Below are positions 31,634 to 43,721 of a stretch of DNA of 64,000 bases, one piece after another (the first letter of the stretch is position 1; each line of letters starts with the position of its first letter). Origin of the DNA: Tieghemostelium lacteum. Taxonomy: Eukaryota > Evosea > Eumycetozoa > Dictyosteliales > Raperosteliaceae. The position numbers and the translations under genes are program-made. The notes beneath the pieces were generated by a model. The model was not told where the DNA came from. It made no database searches and saw nothing but the letters and a program-made list of their open reading frames with translations. The stretch lies in assembly GCA_001606155.1 (NCBI GenBank), contig LODT01000016.1:186001-250000 (forward strand), given 5' to 3'.

Positions 31634-34600
31634 ATAGTTTTTTTCTGATTTGGAAGATTGATTCGGAAATCATGGAATTAGATAAAAGTCAATATGAACA
31701 ATACTTTGATAAGTCTATAATGGAGTTTAAACAAATTAAACATCTCAACCATTGTATTTGGGAAGAGGAATTTTTTGAGAAATTAAAAAGACTCGAAAGT
31801 GTTCCACAATCATATCACATTTGTAAACTCTTTATCAAAACACTAATGAAGACAAAATCTGGGTTTAAAGAGTACTTGATAAAATGTATTCAATCTAAAG
31901 ATGTTAATTGTCATGTTGTTATATTTCAATTGACATCAAAACATGATGATATTATAGATTTTTCAACACCACTATTCAACCGGTACCTTACCTTTGGTAT
32001 TCAACATCACAGTCATCGTGTTAGAACATTAGCATTATCACATTTAACTGGCTATGTAATGTTAAAATATGATTTTATTGATTTGTATCAACTATTTCTA
32101 AAAGTAAGAATTATATTCAATAGACACACACACACCACTAATTCACATGTTTTAACTATAAATCTCATAAATCTTAGGTATCGTTTAAATTGAATGAACT
32201 AAATGATAAAGCATATGAAATTCTACAACGTATGAAGTTGATGAAGTTTATGATTGGATCAGTAGAGTTTTATAAGGAAATTTCAGCACTGGTGTTTTCA
32301 AGTGATCATTTAGATGATAGATTGATTGATCACTATTTTAGATTTATAAATTTACAAATTTCATTGTTTAAAGAAAACAAAGAACAAATGAATTGGAATG
32401 TGATATTGGATAGTATTGTAAAGATACTTCCTAGAATAATATCACAGAATCACATTAAATTGAAATCACAAAAGTTTAATGAAATCTATGAATTTAGGTC
32501 ACTGTTTGGTGATGAACAATCAAAGTATTTTGAAAAGTCTCTGTGGAATTATTTGATGGAATACAAACAACAAGGAGGTGACAATCACATTATTGATAGA
32601 TTTATTTGTGGCTTTTCATATGATTCCACTATTATACAGAGTCAGATTGAAAATGGTGTATTGTATTCGTTAATCAGAGAACATCCTTCGGATTTCAGTA
32701 AGACTTTGAAAATATATTCAAAATATTTTAATCAGGTACAGTTTGAAGAAGTATACACACTGATATTCAATAATGTAGAGTGTCAAGATGAACTTGATCA
32801 TCTGGTATGTTCTAATGTTTCAAAATGCAAAACATATTTTTAGAGCATATAAATTGGGCAATTGGTAAATTAGATCAGTATACAAGACTTATAAGAACCA
32901 TAGCAGTTTTGGTTAAAAATTGGCACTCGAGACTCTCAGCATTTCAATTGAATAACATTGCCAATAACATTGTTGAAAAATTTGAAAAACCAATAGTAGC
33001 TGATTATCCTCAAATTTCTCATTTTCTGTGGGAACTGTACAAGTTGAGTGGAAATTTAGATCTTTTGAAAATGGTAATAAATAATCTTGAAATTTTGGAA
33101 TACCTTGAATTATTGGAGATATTCCAAGCGTGTCCACCTGAAATTGTAGACATTTTCTATCAGAATATTCAAGAATATTTTGTAGACAGGGAACCGATTT
33201 GGAATATAAAGATGGTGCCATTACTGAAAATCTATAATTACTTGTCTCTGAACCATCAACAACATTTCGAGAAATTCCAAAATCATATTCATAAAAGTCT
33301 GAAATTGGATGTACTAAAGATGTGTTATGCTCCTAGACTAGATGGTAAAAGAGAATATATGTTGATGCTAGAGTTGATACGAATAGCACCTTCAGAGTTA
33401 CTGCCAATTAGTTATTTGGCTAAAGTTATTTTGGATATCTATCAACATCTACATAATCAATATTATATGGATGAGTGTACCAAAAGACTATATTTTGAGA
33501 GTATAGATAACTTATCCACATGTCTAGCTGACAGATTCAAATTAAAAAATCAACAAGACTCCTCTCATGAGACCTTTGAAAGATTTGTTTATCTACAATT
33601 GTCACCGTATGCTGTTAGTAAATGTATAGATGATATGCATTATCAGATGCATCTCATTCAAGATAATCCAGTTCCTACGGATCTAGATTGGGATTATATG
33701 GAAACTGGGTATTATGTACTCATTCAAACAGCACTAAAGTTAAAAGACAATGATATTCTCAAATCTATTCTACTGAATAACTTAAATAGTGGATTTGTGA
33801 CACTATTTCAAACAAAGTTTATTTTAATGGACTTTCTAAATCAAAATAATGATGAATTATTAAACCAATTTCTAGACTATACCATTGAATATCTACCTAG
33901 ACTGTTATTCCAAAGTTTACTATACAAGTACCCTGAAATTGTAATATCTAACTCTTCAGTTCAAACACATATAAACAGATTAATTGACAGTGATATGCAA
34001 TTGGAGATTAAAGCTTTACAAATGGAATGTCTGTATTCACTGATACCAGAGTCAAAAGAACATCTACAAGAGAGAGTAAAAGCAATTCCACCTCTAAGTG
34101 ACTATATATATTTCCATATATTGGAATTGTGTAAAGATTTTATATCACTTTTCAACATGGCACTTACATGTCGAAGACTCTTTAACTTGGCATCCAAGCT
34201 ATTATCTTTACAAACCAATCTATCTTACTATTCATTCATTGGAGACCTAGCATCTATAGATAAACCAGAGGATAGCTATCACTTGTTTAAGTATGGTGTA
34301 GCTGGGTCGAGAACTCTCAACTTATCATTTATACCTAAACACTTCCAAAGCAGTATAGAGGAATTACTTATAGATTCTGACGCACCAATAGATATCCATT
34401 ATCTAAGTTCACTAAAATCCATAATTGTTTCATCTCATGAATATTATCACACCTTTCCCAGAATATTGAATGATGCTCAAAGTAATTTGGAGGAACTCAA
34501 ATTTGTATTCTCAAAATCACCAAATTTTCTTAAAGAGTCAATTGAGTTTCTCAAACAATTTCTAATGTCAATGAAAGAGAATCAATGCAAACTCACTAAA

Positions 34601-35348
34601 CTGTTCATTACTATACGGACAACCGAATATGAACCGGATATCTATAGACTGATCATTGATATTCGATCACATTTCAAAACTTCCAAACCTATCAATGGTA
34701 ATCCATATTGGTTGAGTTTGTCAGTTCACTATGGAATTAATTACAAACACAAAACTAATATTATTGAGGTTTCTGATCTAGCCATACTAGATAATTCCGA
34801 TTATTTTACCAATGAATCTAATCAAACTATTGGTATTCAGACTATCAATGTTGATAGATTTTTACATTTACATGAAGTAATTTTAGGTATTCGAAATAAG
34901 CCCTTAAAAACTCTAAATATGCTGTTACAATGTAAAACCGTAAAGAAATTGATAATGATAGGTGATATAATGGATTGTAAATCACAATTACAATTAGTGC
35001 AACATGACATTCAAAACAATACCACTCTTAAATTGGTTCAAGTGTACTTACTCTACACAATACATGATAACTATAAATATAAGACAATGTCAAAAGATAT
35101 AGTAGATACCATTCAGTATATCTTTGATACATTTAATCTTTCAACTAGTATAAACACAGTTCAATTGACAACTGAACAAAAACCATTTCTAATTCCAATA
35201 CTACCAAATTATCAACAAGTCAACACTGGTATATTTAAAAATTATAATAATTTCACTTTTAAATCTATTTAGATCTTTGTTTAAAAATAAAAAAATACTC
35301 TCAAACACACTTCAGTTGATTCCTTTCCATTCCAAATCAATAATATAA
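31634..35348 (+). repeat. Segmental duplication, copy B
   Basis: Same-orientation counterpart of 23,661-27,399. The sequences beyond both ends differ completely from those around copy A, which fixes the duplication boundaries to a few bases. Confidence 0.85.
31672..35272 (+). CDS. Large helical-repeat/F-box-like protein, copy B (one frame break)
   Basis: Exon 1 is 31672-32103 and exon 2 is 32178-35272, with the same 74-base intron sequence as copy A. Where copy A has an upstream ATG (MDSEIME), copy B has ATT, so the first usable ATG is 31,672. One A is missing from a homopolymer near 32,822 (four A here, five in copy A), which shifts the frame: the first part ends at VSKCKTYF and the rest resumes as MQNIFLEHINW. 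It is therefore either a young pseudogene or carries a sequencing error. The rest stays open for 815 codons, with an F-box-like segment (FNMALTCRRLFNLASK) and a leucine-rich tail. Differences from copy A cluster in short patches. Confidence 0.7.
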
Positions 35349-35442
35349 TGAAAAAAGTATCTTCAAATTTCGATAATGTCTGCTTTTCTTTTTTTTTTTT
35401 TTATTCATTTTGGCAATATAAATATTAACATTAATAACAAAT

Positions 35443-35866
35443 ATGAATGAACAAGAATTGAACAATGATATATCTACAATTACAGGTGATTTTATAAATA
35501 GAATTAATGACTATAAAAATAGTACAGATCAATATATACAAGAGAATGATAATAGAATAAGAGATCTACAAAATAAACATTTGATCACATTTTCAACATT
35601 TAAGTGGGTTATTGAAGTTATTGATGATCTAAAGATTAATTTATTAATTGAATCTATATTAAAATAGGGTAGATGATAAATATAGTAAATGTAAAAGTCA
35701 AGAAACTGATTTTATTAGATGTTTAAATGAAAGAGATTTATTGAGAACCAATGATGAATCAACACATTTAAATCCTCAGTTGAATACATCAATATTACTA
35801 TCAACATCAACATCAGCATGCAACCAATTTAAAATTAATTTAGACAAGTGTTTAAAGATTAATTAA
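35443..35866 (+). CDS. Twin-CX9C protein, probable mitochondrial intermembrane-space protein (119 aa, two exons)
   Basis: Exon 1 is 35443-35603 and exon 2 is 35668-35866, with a 64-base GTGGGT...AATAG intron in phase 2. Splicing gives ITFSTFKVDDKYSKC and a continuous frame to TAA. The second exon holds two exact CX9C motifs: C-KSQETDFIR-C and C-NQFKINLDK-C. Twin CX9C is the hallmark of small proteins imported and oxidised by the Mia40/Erv1 relay (CHCH family: respiratory-complex assembly and MICOS subunits). The first 54 residues are polar, helical and probably coiled coil, loosely like MICOS-type CHCH proteins. The linker between motifs is longer than usual (about 34 residues), so the pairing geometry is uncertain. 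Confidence 0.72.
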
Positions 35867-37068
35867 ATAAGTCAGGTAATAATAATATAATCAGTTAATG
35901 TACATCCTAATCGAAAAAAAACACCACTCTCTTGGGGGTAGGTGGTTGAATAAGTTTGGATATTCAGATAAAGAGGAAATCAAATCAAGTGAATAACGTC
36001 ATACAATATAATACTTTCACACTTTTTCATCACCTGCTCTCTCGTCCATCCTACACTTTGAATCATACATATATATAATTTATACTTTAATATTTTATGA
36101 TTTGTTTTATTTTGACCCTTTGTATAATAATAAAGCAAAACGAATTTACGACATTCGATATGTTTTTTTTAGATCCTATCTCTCCACTCCCCCTTCTCTA
36201 TTATTCTTCTATTAGTGGCTGTAATAAAGGGTGATCACTCTCAAAACAAAAAAAAAAAAAAAACACCCTTGCATTTTTCGATAAGACACTCAATCCCAAG
36301 CAGAGATATAAGATATGAAGTGGAATTTTTTAAAAATTAAATTGAGGAAAGAAGAAGAAAAATCAATAGTATTATAATATATAAAAATAGACTGATATAC
36401 ATATAATTGCTTTATATATATAAAAATATATTTACCCCCTTTCTGATATCAGATTTTTAATATATTTATTATTATTATTATTTTAATTGTTCTTATTTCT
36501 CATCACAATCGCACTTCACATTATTATTAGTATTAATATTTCTTTTCTTTATATACCACACACTAACTTGAACCACATTTGTGTTTGTCACACCAATATT
36601 TTTACTTATTTAATCTTTATTTATCCCATCAACACTATATATATCCAACTAGGATTTCCCAAAAAAAAAAATTAATCAGCAATACCCCCCCTACATACAC
36701 ACTTTGTATACTTTTAAAATTATAATATATATTTAATATTTTCATTATAATATTATAATTTTTTTTAGTATTGTTTTTTTCAAGATATCAAAACATTAAA
36801 AAGGAATAAGTTATTTAGTTAATTTCTTTTTACAACAAAAATCAAAAAGAGAAAAAAAGATATTTTGTTCATCAATCATCTAAAATATCAATAGAAAAAA
36901 AAAAAAAACATCACCCCTTAAATTAAATCGGATGTTGAAAATTAATTTTTAGGGAAATTATACACCAAAACTAGTATTCAAGATATTTATTTATTTATCA
37001 TAAAAGAGAAAATTTAAAAAAAATCACCCCATAGGAATTAGTGGTCAATTTACAAAAATTAAAGTTAA
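35867..37068. other. Long upstream region of the poly-Gln gene
   Basis: About 1.2 kb of AT-rich DNA with pyrimidine-rich tracts (for example near 36,178-36,210 and 36,520-36,650) and several A runs. A small open frame at 36,487-36,675 starts without ATG support and has a composition like its surroundings, so I do not call it a gene. The length suggests a large promoter or a leader intron for the downstream regulator. Confidence 0.35.
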
Positions 37069-37888
37069 ATGATTTCTCAACAACAACAAATAACCAACCT
37101 GAGTACAAGTACCAATAGTATTCAATTACAACAACAACAACAGCAACAACAACAATTACAACAACAACAACAACAGCAGCAATCACCTAATAATCCCTCA
37201 GTTATGACATATAATCCAACATATAACAAATGTCTACCAAAAATATTATCAGATTTAGATTGTGAAATGAGAGTCAAACAAGTACTGAAATGCGTGGAAT
37301 CCATGTTATCAGAAGGTGCTGATGAAGCATCACTTAATGCTCATGCAGTACCTATGAGTTCAACTAATTCCCCTACAGCTCCTGGTGGAGGTGGAGGTGG
37401 TTTCTCATCATTTAAACTCTCTTCACAAAACTCACCAAACATCAATAACCAATCTGATCGCCAGGTACCTGGAACTACACCACAAAAGAAGATTAAAAGA
37501 TCAGATTTTGGTAATGGTCCTGATCCTAAACTCATGGATTCTCCTATACCTTCACAGCCACAGAGTACTTTATTGACACCTAACATCACTGCATTGTCTG
37601 TACAACAAGGTTCACCACGCAAATCTGGTATGAATGGGTCACAGTCTGGAGGTGGTTCTGGAAATGGAAATAGTTCATCTTCCAATGGCTCACAATCTCC
37701 AAAGAACAAGATTAAAATAAATATTGCAGGAAGAAACCTTCAAGATGATGGAAGACAGTCAAATAATAACTCACCTGTTCAAGGTCAACCTTCTAATAGC
37801 TCTCCTCTGATAAAACAGAGTAGTTTAGGTGACTTGGAAACTTTAAAGAAATCTCAACAAATTCAACAACAACAAAATATTCAATACC

Positions 37889-37926
<38 letters not shown>

Positions 37927-38719
37927 ATTCAGTTACAACAGTTGCAACAAGATGACTCTAGAAGACCAAACTATCCAAATTATTATCAGATGGGTGTTGT
38001 TAATCCTAATGTAATGTCACCACCACAACAAGCCCAGGTTTTATTGAATACTAATGGCAATCCTACTACTATAAATACACCTCAACAACAACAGCAACAG
38101 CAACCTCAACAACAGTTACAACAGTCTTCTGGTGTTATACCATTGGGTCAAGTTCAGCAGTCACCTCAGCCTGGTGGTGTGTCTTTAGATGACAGAAGAC
38201 AACAGACAATGACAATTACTGGGTATCCGCAATTTGATCAAAATACAAATGGTATACTAATGAATGACCCATCTAGAAGACATTCTTATGCACATTATGG
38301 TACCACTCCTATAGATCAAAATGCAATGATTGAACATCAAAGACGTCTTTCCTATGGTGGCTATGAACAACAAACACAACAACAGAATTTAATGCACCAA
38401 ATGCAAATGGCTCAATTTTATCAACAACAAATGATACAACAACAACAATTACAGCAACAACAAATTCAACAACAACAATTACAACAACAACAGCAACAAC
38501 AACAACAACAAATTCAACAACAAATGAAACCTTCAAAATCACCAAATAACAAATCACCAAATAGCGATAATAGTCAGCAATTTGCAGATCAACAACAACA
38601 ACAACAAACAAACCAAACTGAATGTAAAAAAGAAGATAAACAAGAACAACAACAACAACAACCACAACCATTAACAACACAAAACCAAACTGATATCAAT
38701 AGAAATCAACAATTACAGC

Positions 38720-38760
<41 letters not shown>

Positions 38761-38919
38761 CCACAACAATATATTGGAACACCATTGCTAACTGGTACAT
38801 ATACAATGCCAAATGTAAATAATGGTGAAGACGATCAATGGATTTTATCATTTCTGGATATAGATAATCCAGACCAACAACAACAACAGAAAGCAATTGC
38901 TTCACAACAATCAAATTAA
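37069..38919 (+). CDS. Poly-Gln-rich putative transcriptional regulator (616 aa)
   Basis: Many CAA-coded Gln tracts run through the protein. Non-repetitive islands are a helix-forming segment near 45-85 (NPTYNKCLPKILSDLD, MRVKQVLKCVESMLSE), a Gly/Ser stretch, a basic patch (TPQKKIKRSDFG), a region of Ser-Pro motifs, and an acidic-aromatic C-terminal motif, DDQWILSFLDIDNP, that looks like a short activation domain. No DNA-binding fold is recognised. The composition and the motifs fit a coactivator or Mediator-like nuclear protein, but this is inference. The gene is intronless and has an unusually long upstream region. Confidence 0.78.
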
Positions 38920-39128
38920 TCCCCCTAAATAAATGTTATATAAATACTTAAAATATGCTTTTTCATTGGGTATCTGATTTTTAAGCATTGTTAATTTAAA
39001 TCATTCTTTAGTTGTTTTCTCTTGAATTTTCAGTTTTTGTCTGTTATGTTTTTCGAAGAAATCTCATTAAAAAAATTTTCCTTTTTATTTTTTAAAATAA
39101 CAAAAAGATGTCATTTCTTTAAAGTTAA

Positions 39129-41780
39129 ATGAATATCACAACTCCTACTAAACAATATATACCTTCTCAAAATAATGCACACAGTCAGAATGTAAACAGT
39201 AAAATTAAGTTTGAAAAATCAGCACCGGAATTAATTATATTATGTGGACCTTGCTTTTCAGGAAAAACAGATTATTATTTTAGAAATTTTAAAGAGAGTC
39301 ACAAGAGAATATCAGCAATAGAGTTGTTTCAGAAGAATCCTGAACTATCAATTAGACAAATTATCCAACAGTATTTGATTAATTATCTAAAAAGTGGATT
39401 TAATGTGGTAATTGATGATACCAATCATTTATCAACTATTAGACATACCTATGTACAAGCTATAATCAAATCAGATATAACTTTATCTAATCTGGTTGTA
39501 TATACCTTTAGACCCTCTGGTGGCGAACAACAACTATTTTGGAATGAAACATGGAAACAGTGCGAAATGTCTATTTTAAATGGTGTAAATAGTAGTTCAA
39601 GTTGTGAGGTCACAAAGGCATTGGATCTAAATACCTATAAAATAGAGTATCGTGAACCCAATATAAGCGAAGGTTTTTGTTATCTAAAAGAGATTACAGC
39701 ACCTTTGACATTGACAATGGCTGTCAGTGACAGTATCTCAAATTGCAGTGGTGTGTTGGATGAAGAATTCAGTAACAAGGCTTTGTTTATTGATGTTAGA
39801 GCCATAATGGAGTTTGTGAAGAACCCTGATTTTAAAGATTCTTCAGATAAGAGATACAGGGTACAGTTGTTTGATCAAGTTCATGAACCTATGAAAGAGT
39901 GGTTATATGCTGGTATTAATAGAAGAATATTGATTTTTATTGATGAAACTTCACTGTTTCCTTCTAGCTTGGATTTGGATAGCGAGTCTCATTATCAGAG
40001 TGAATATAGAAGTGAAGTGAAAGATTGTGTTAAGGATCTATCTAATCTTGTTGGGTTTCCTATATACTATCTTCTCTGTCCTAAACAAGTACAGGATGAA
40101 CATGATTTCTTTAGAATACCAAATCTTGGGTTATTTGCATGGGCACAATACAGACATCGTATTTCAATGTCTGCATCAACGTTTATCATTGATGACAATG
40201 ATGTAAAGTTTATAACAACTCTGCCATTTAATGTCTTATTGGCTTCAAAGTTCTTTCAACAGAATACACTGTTAAAGGCCGAGAACAAAATACTCAATCA
40301 CCAAATTGTAAATACAAGTAATACACCATCGTTTCTGGACAATATCGTCATTAGTTATGATAGTGAAAGAAAGGGTTGTTTTGAAAAAGGGTTTCCATTA
40401 TATACAGCATACAAGAGAGAACTAGTAAATCAGTCCAATTATGTAGAGGAATGCATGTCTATGAATAAGTGTCATGGTGTATTCTTCCCTGATTCAGTGA
40501 TGGATAGCGAGAAGCAATTAGTTGTAGTTGAGCCACAACAGATTAACAGTCAACAATTAGATGAAATTGAATTTGATATGGATGATACAACACCTCCAAT
40601 TGTAACTACTAGCACCACGACTACAACAACTACAACATCGACAATTACTACAACTACAACTATGGTTGATGGTGGAAATGGTGGTTTGGAATTAACTTTT
40701 ATAACCCAAGAGATAATGAAAGAGTGGGGAATTGATGACCTCAGTATAATGAGAGGTTATGGTTACTTTAAAGAAAATAGATTGTTTGATATGGAAATTT
40801 CAACATTTCAAACAACTAATGCACCTCCATCTGTAAAAGTATTTTCAAAAATTACAGGTACATCAAAGGAACCTTACTCAGTTTATGTTAAATATAGATC
40901 TATTGTTAACAGTAATGACAAACAAGAATCTGATACTAAAGTAGTGGATGGTGATGATAAAACACCTGCATTGACTAAAACACCATTACCAATTATTGAG
41001 ACCTCATGTTCATGTCCCAATGGTGTCAGAACCTATGGTAAATGTAAACATGTAGTAACACTGATATACCATTGCAATTGTAGTTATGCACAAGAACCTC
41101 CAAAAGTTAAAGTTCAATATCCAAGAGATATGACACCCTCCAAATCACCAACAAGAAAATTACCAAAATGGATGAGTGACCCTGTACCTGATAAAGATAA
41201 ATCACCAAATAAGAGAACTCTAAATTTATATTTCCCAGAAAACCACGTAACCTCTAAACAACACCAACAGCAACCTCTACAGAGAAGAGGTAAACCAGAA
41301 TTAAAATTTGCACCACCTGTATCCAATAATACCAATCAAAATAATAATAATAGTATAAGTCCTGTAAAAAAACAAAAAAGTTTCCAACCACAACCTCAAT
41401 ATGTAAATAATAGTAGTATTCCTAAACAATCTTCATTTGGTCAGATTGATTTTGAAGATATATGTGAAATGGAAAGAGCAGCAAACAAACAGAGAAATGA
41501 TGATTTTATAAAGAGATTGTTTACTGACCAGAAAAAACCTAAAAGAATAATTGATCAAACTGATGATACTGAGGATGATATTAATGAAGATTCATTTGAA
41601 GTACCAAGAACCAATTCTGAAAATCAAATACTTTCTATTCTAAAGATTGATCAACAAAAGATAAGAGATGCTGTAATTAAATATGACCCTCCATCACCTT
41701 CCTCCACCCAATATCTCCACTCTGATTTTTCATTACCCGACAATGTAGAAGATTATTTTGAATCTACAGATGAAGAATAA
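39129..41780 (+). CDS. P-loop kinase-like protein with a SWIM zinc finger (883 aa)
   Basis: Residues 40-47 (GPCFSGKT) form a Walker A motif. DDTNHLSTIRHTYVQ follows about 50 residues later, as in polynucleotide-kinase-like P-loop kinases (T4 Pnk/PNKP kinase type). Residues 190-450 form an unrecognised globular part. After a Thr-rich spacer, CSC-x10-CKH near 627-642 is a complete SWIM zinc finger (CxCx(n)CxH), a DNA- or protein-binding module. The last 240 residues are disordered with Ser-Pro sites, basic patches and an acidic end. The combination suggests a nuclear nucleic-acid repair or processing protein. I know of no named family with exactly this order, so this is a tentative reading. Confidence 0.8.
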   Translation: MNITTPTKQYIPSQNNAHSQNVNSKIKFEKSAPELIILCGPCFSGKTDYYFRNFKESHKRISAIELFQKNPELSIRQIIQQYLINYLKSGFNVVIDDTNHLSTIRHTYVQAIIKSDITLSNLVVYTFRPSGGEQQLFWNETWKQCEMSILNGVNSSSSCEVTKALDLNTYKIEYREPNISEGFCYLKEITAPLTLTMAVSDSISNCSGVLDEEFSNKALFIDVRAIMEFVKNPDFKDSSDKRYRVQLFDQVHEPMKEWLYAGINRRILIFIDETSLFPSSLDLDSESHYQSEYRSEVKDCVKDLSNLVGFPIYYLLCPKQVQDEHDFFRIPNLGLFAWAQYRHRISMSASTFIIDDNDVKFITTLPFNVLLASKFFQQNTLLKAENKILNHQIVNTSNTPSFLDNIVISYDSERKGCFEKGFPLYTAYKRELVNQSNYVEECMSMNKCHGVFFPDSVMDSEKQLVVVEPQQINSQQLDEIEFDMDDTTPPIVTTSTTTTTTTTSTITTTTTMVDGGNGGLELTFITQEIMKEWGIDDLSIMRGYGYFKENRLFDMEISTFQTTNAPPSVKVFSKITGTSKEPYSVYVKYRSIVNSNDKQESDTKVVDGDDKTPALTKTPLPIIETSCSCPNGVRTYGKCKHVVTLIYHCNCSYAQEPPKVKVQYPRDMTPSKSPTRKLPKWMSDPVPDKDKSPNKRTLNLYFPENHVTSKQHQQQPLQRRGKPELKFAPPVSNNTNQNNNNSISPVKKQKSFQPQPQYVNNSSIPKQSSFGQIDFEDICEMERAANKQRNDDFIKRLFTDQKKPKRIIDQTDDTEDDINEDSFEVPRTNSENQILSILKIDQQKIRDAVIKYDPPSPSSTQYLHSDFSLPDNVEDYFESTDEE

Positions 41781-41898
41781 ATTAAATATATTTTAAATAG
41801 ATGTCCATTGATTTTTATAATCAAAAACTAAAATTTTTTTTTTTTTTTTATAATTGTTATAATTCTTTTTGTGTTGTAAATATTAATATATATATATA

Positions 41899-43553
41899 AT
41901 GGATACCAATCCTGGTGAATATGGTATATTTATTGTAAGTTGTGAAAATAATAACAGAGAATAGTAATATTAATTGATTGAAACCTTTCAATATTATTAG
42001 TCGGATATAGCACGTGGTGTTACAGATGAACAATTAAAAGAAGAATTTTCAAAGATTGGTGAAGTTGCAGAAGCAGTAGTAGTAAAGAATAAGCATTCAG
42101 GAGAAACCAAAGGTTATGGTTTTGTTAAATTTTATAGCTTGAATGATGCCTATGCTGCTATTGAGTCTACAAATCCACCTACCTTTAAAGATTCAGTTTC
42201 AGGTAAATCGTAAGTACATCCATTTCTCCAATGAGTATTTTTATAGATCCTATATATTATATCCGCACACCTCCCTACTATAACAAGTTTTCACACCAAA
42301 CAACGTTCTTGTTGTTTACAATAACAAACAAAAAAAATAATTATAAATAGTAGCTACACACAATAATCTATCATCTATAAAAATAATATATATAAAATCA
42401 TTAATCATTAATAATCGATAATAATATTAATATTAATATAAATAATAATCATTTTAAACTAATCAACATAATATCACGACAATAACTCAATAATGAAACA
42501 TCAATCAACCATCAATACCGAAACTTGTTAACTATTTAATCTCATCTACCTATCTATCCATCATTCTATTTAGTCAAAGTGTGAAAATTACACTTGCAGA
42601 TTCAAAAAATACAATTTATATAGGACATATACCAAAAGGTTTAACAGAGAGTGAAATTAAAATTGAGTTGGAAGAGATAAGTGGATGTACTTTAAAATCT
42701 TTTGAGTTGGACACTTCAAATAAATTTTATGGATATGCTTTTTTTAAAGATCATGATACTACTATTAAAGCCATTAAAGCAATTCAAAAATCACATTATA
42801 CAGCATCTTTAACACCTGCAAATAATAAGTATGTAAAAGAGGAGAAGAAGTAGATTAATTGAATATAGAGTATTAATAATTTATATAAAATACAGAGATA
42901 AAGATAAGCCAACATCAGTAACAAAAGTTCTTTTTGTTAGGGGAATAAAATCGCAAATTGAGGGTGATCAATTGAGAAAACAATTAGGTGTAGATTTGAT
43001 AGAAAAAATTATAGTACCATTGGATCAACAAAAGAATGTGCCAATTGGACATGCATTTATTTATTGTAATTCACCAAATGATGCCAAAACTATAATGCAA
43101 CATCATCACACTGTAGATTTCCAGGGTAGAACTATTACTATAACTTGGGGTTTACCTAAACATCGTGGTAGGGATATTCATACACCATATTATGGAGCTG
43201 TGGGAGCATATGGTCCTTCTGCAGCTGATGGTTATCCTTATTTTTATCCTCCATCTGCTTATGATTATTATTACGGTCCACATCCATTCCCTGGAGGCCA
43301 TGGACCTTTTATTGACCCTAGAAGATCAGGTTATGGTGGAAGTGGGAGTGAGGGTAAATTTGATACACATGGACCAAAAAGACCTGTGGATTATTACTCC
43401 ATGATACCTCCTCCTCCACCTCGTGTGCCTCCACATGGTAAACCTTATGGATATGGGCATGATATCTACAGCCCTCCTTCGAGAGACTTCAAACCATCTG
43501 CTTCTTCATCTTCTAAAGCTCCTCCAAGTAAATATAGATATAACCCCTATTAG
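41899..43553 (+). CDS. RNA-binding protein with three RRMs and a Gly/Pro/Tyr-rich tail (385 aa, four exons)
   Basis: Exons: 41899-41934, 42001-42209, 42574-42828 and 42896-43553; introns are 66, 364 and 67 bases, all GT-AG with agreeing phases. RRM1 (residues 10-75) starts GIFISDI and has the RNP1 motif KGYGFVKF. RRM2 starts NTIYIGHI and has KFYGYAFF. RRM3 starts KVLFVRGI and has PIGHAFIY. The tail is rich in Gly, Pro, Tyr and Ser. Three RRMs followed by such a tail recall the hnRNP R/Q (SYNCRIP) group, which acts in mRNA stability and translation, but orthology is not certain. The second intron is five times longer than others in the window. Confidence 0.85.
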
Positions 43554-43721
43554 ATGTAATTTATATTTTTTAAATAAAAAAAAGAATTGCTTGTTATTTA
43601 TCAACTAAATGTTTTTATAAATAATTTTATTAATTGATGTGAATACGAAAATATAATTTGATTGAAAATAATAATTTTTTTGTTCATGTTTGTGATTGTA
43701 AATGGTCAAGAAAAGGGAAAT

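Noticed and set aside
36487-36675. 62-codon frame upstream of the poly-Gln gene
   Set aside because: Composition equals the surrounding pyrimidine-rich DNA and no start context or homology is evident.
37122-37304. Cys/Val-rich open frames antisense to CAA repeats (also 36,998-37,186, 38,309-38,680 and 38,696-38,914)
   Set aside because: They are mirror images of Gln-coding CAA tracts, giving poly-Val, poly-Cys or poly-Leu; the sense frame is the real gene.
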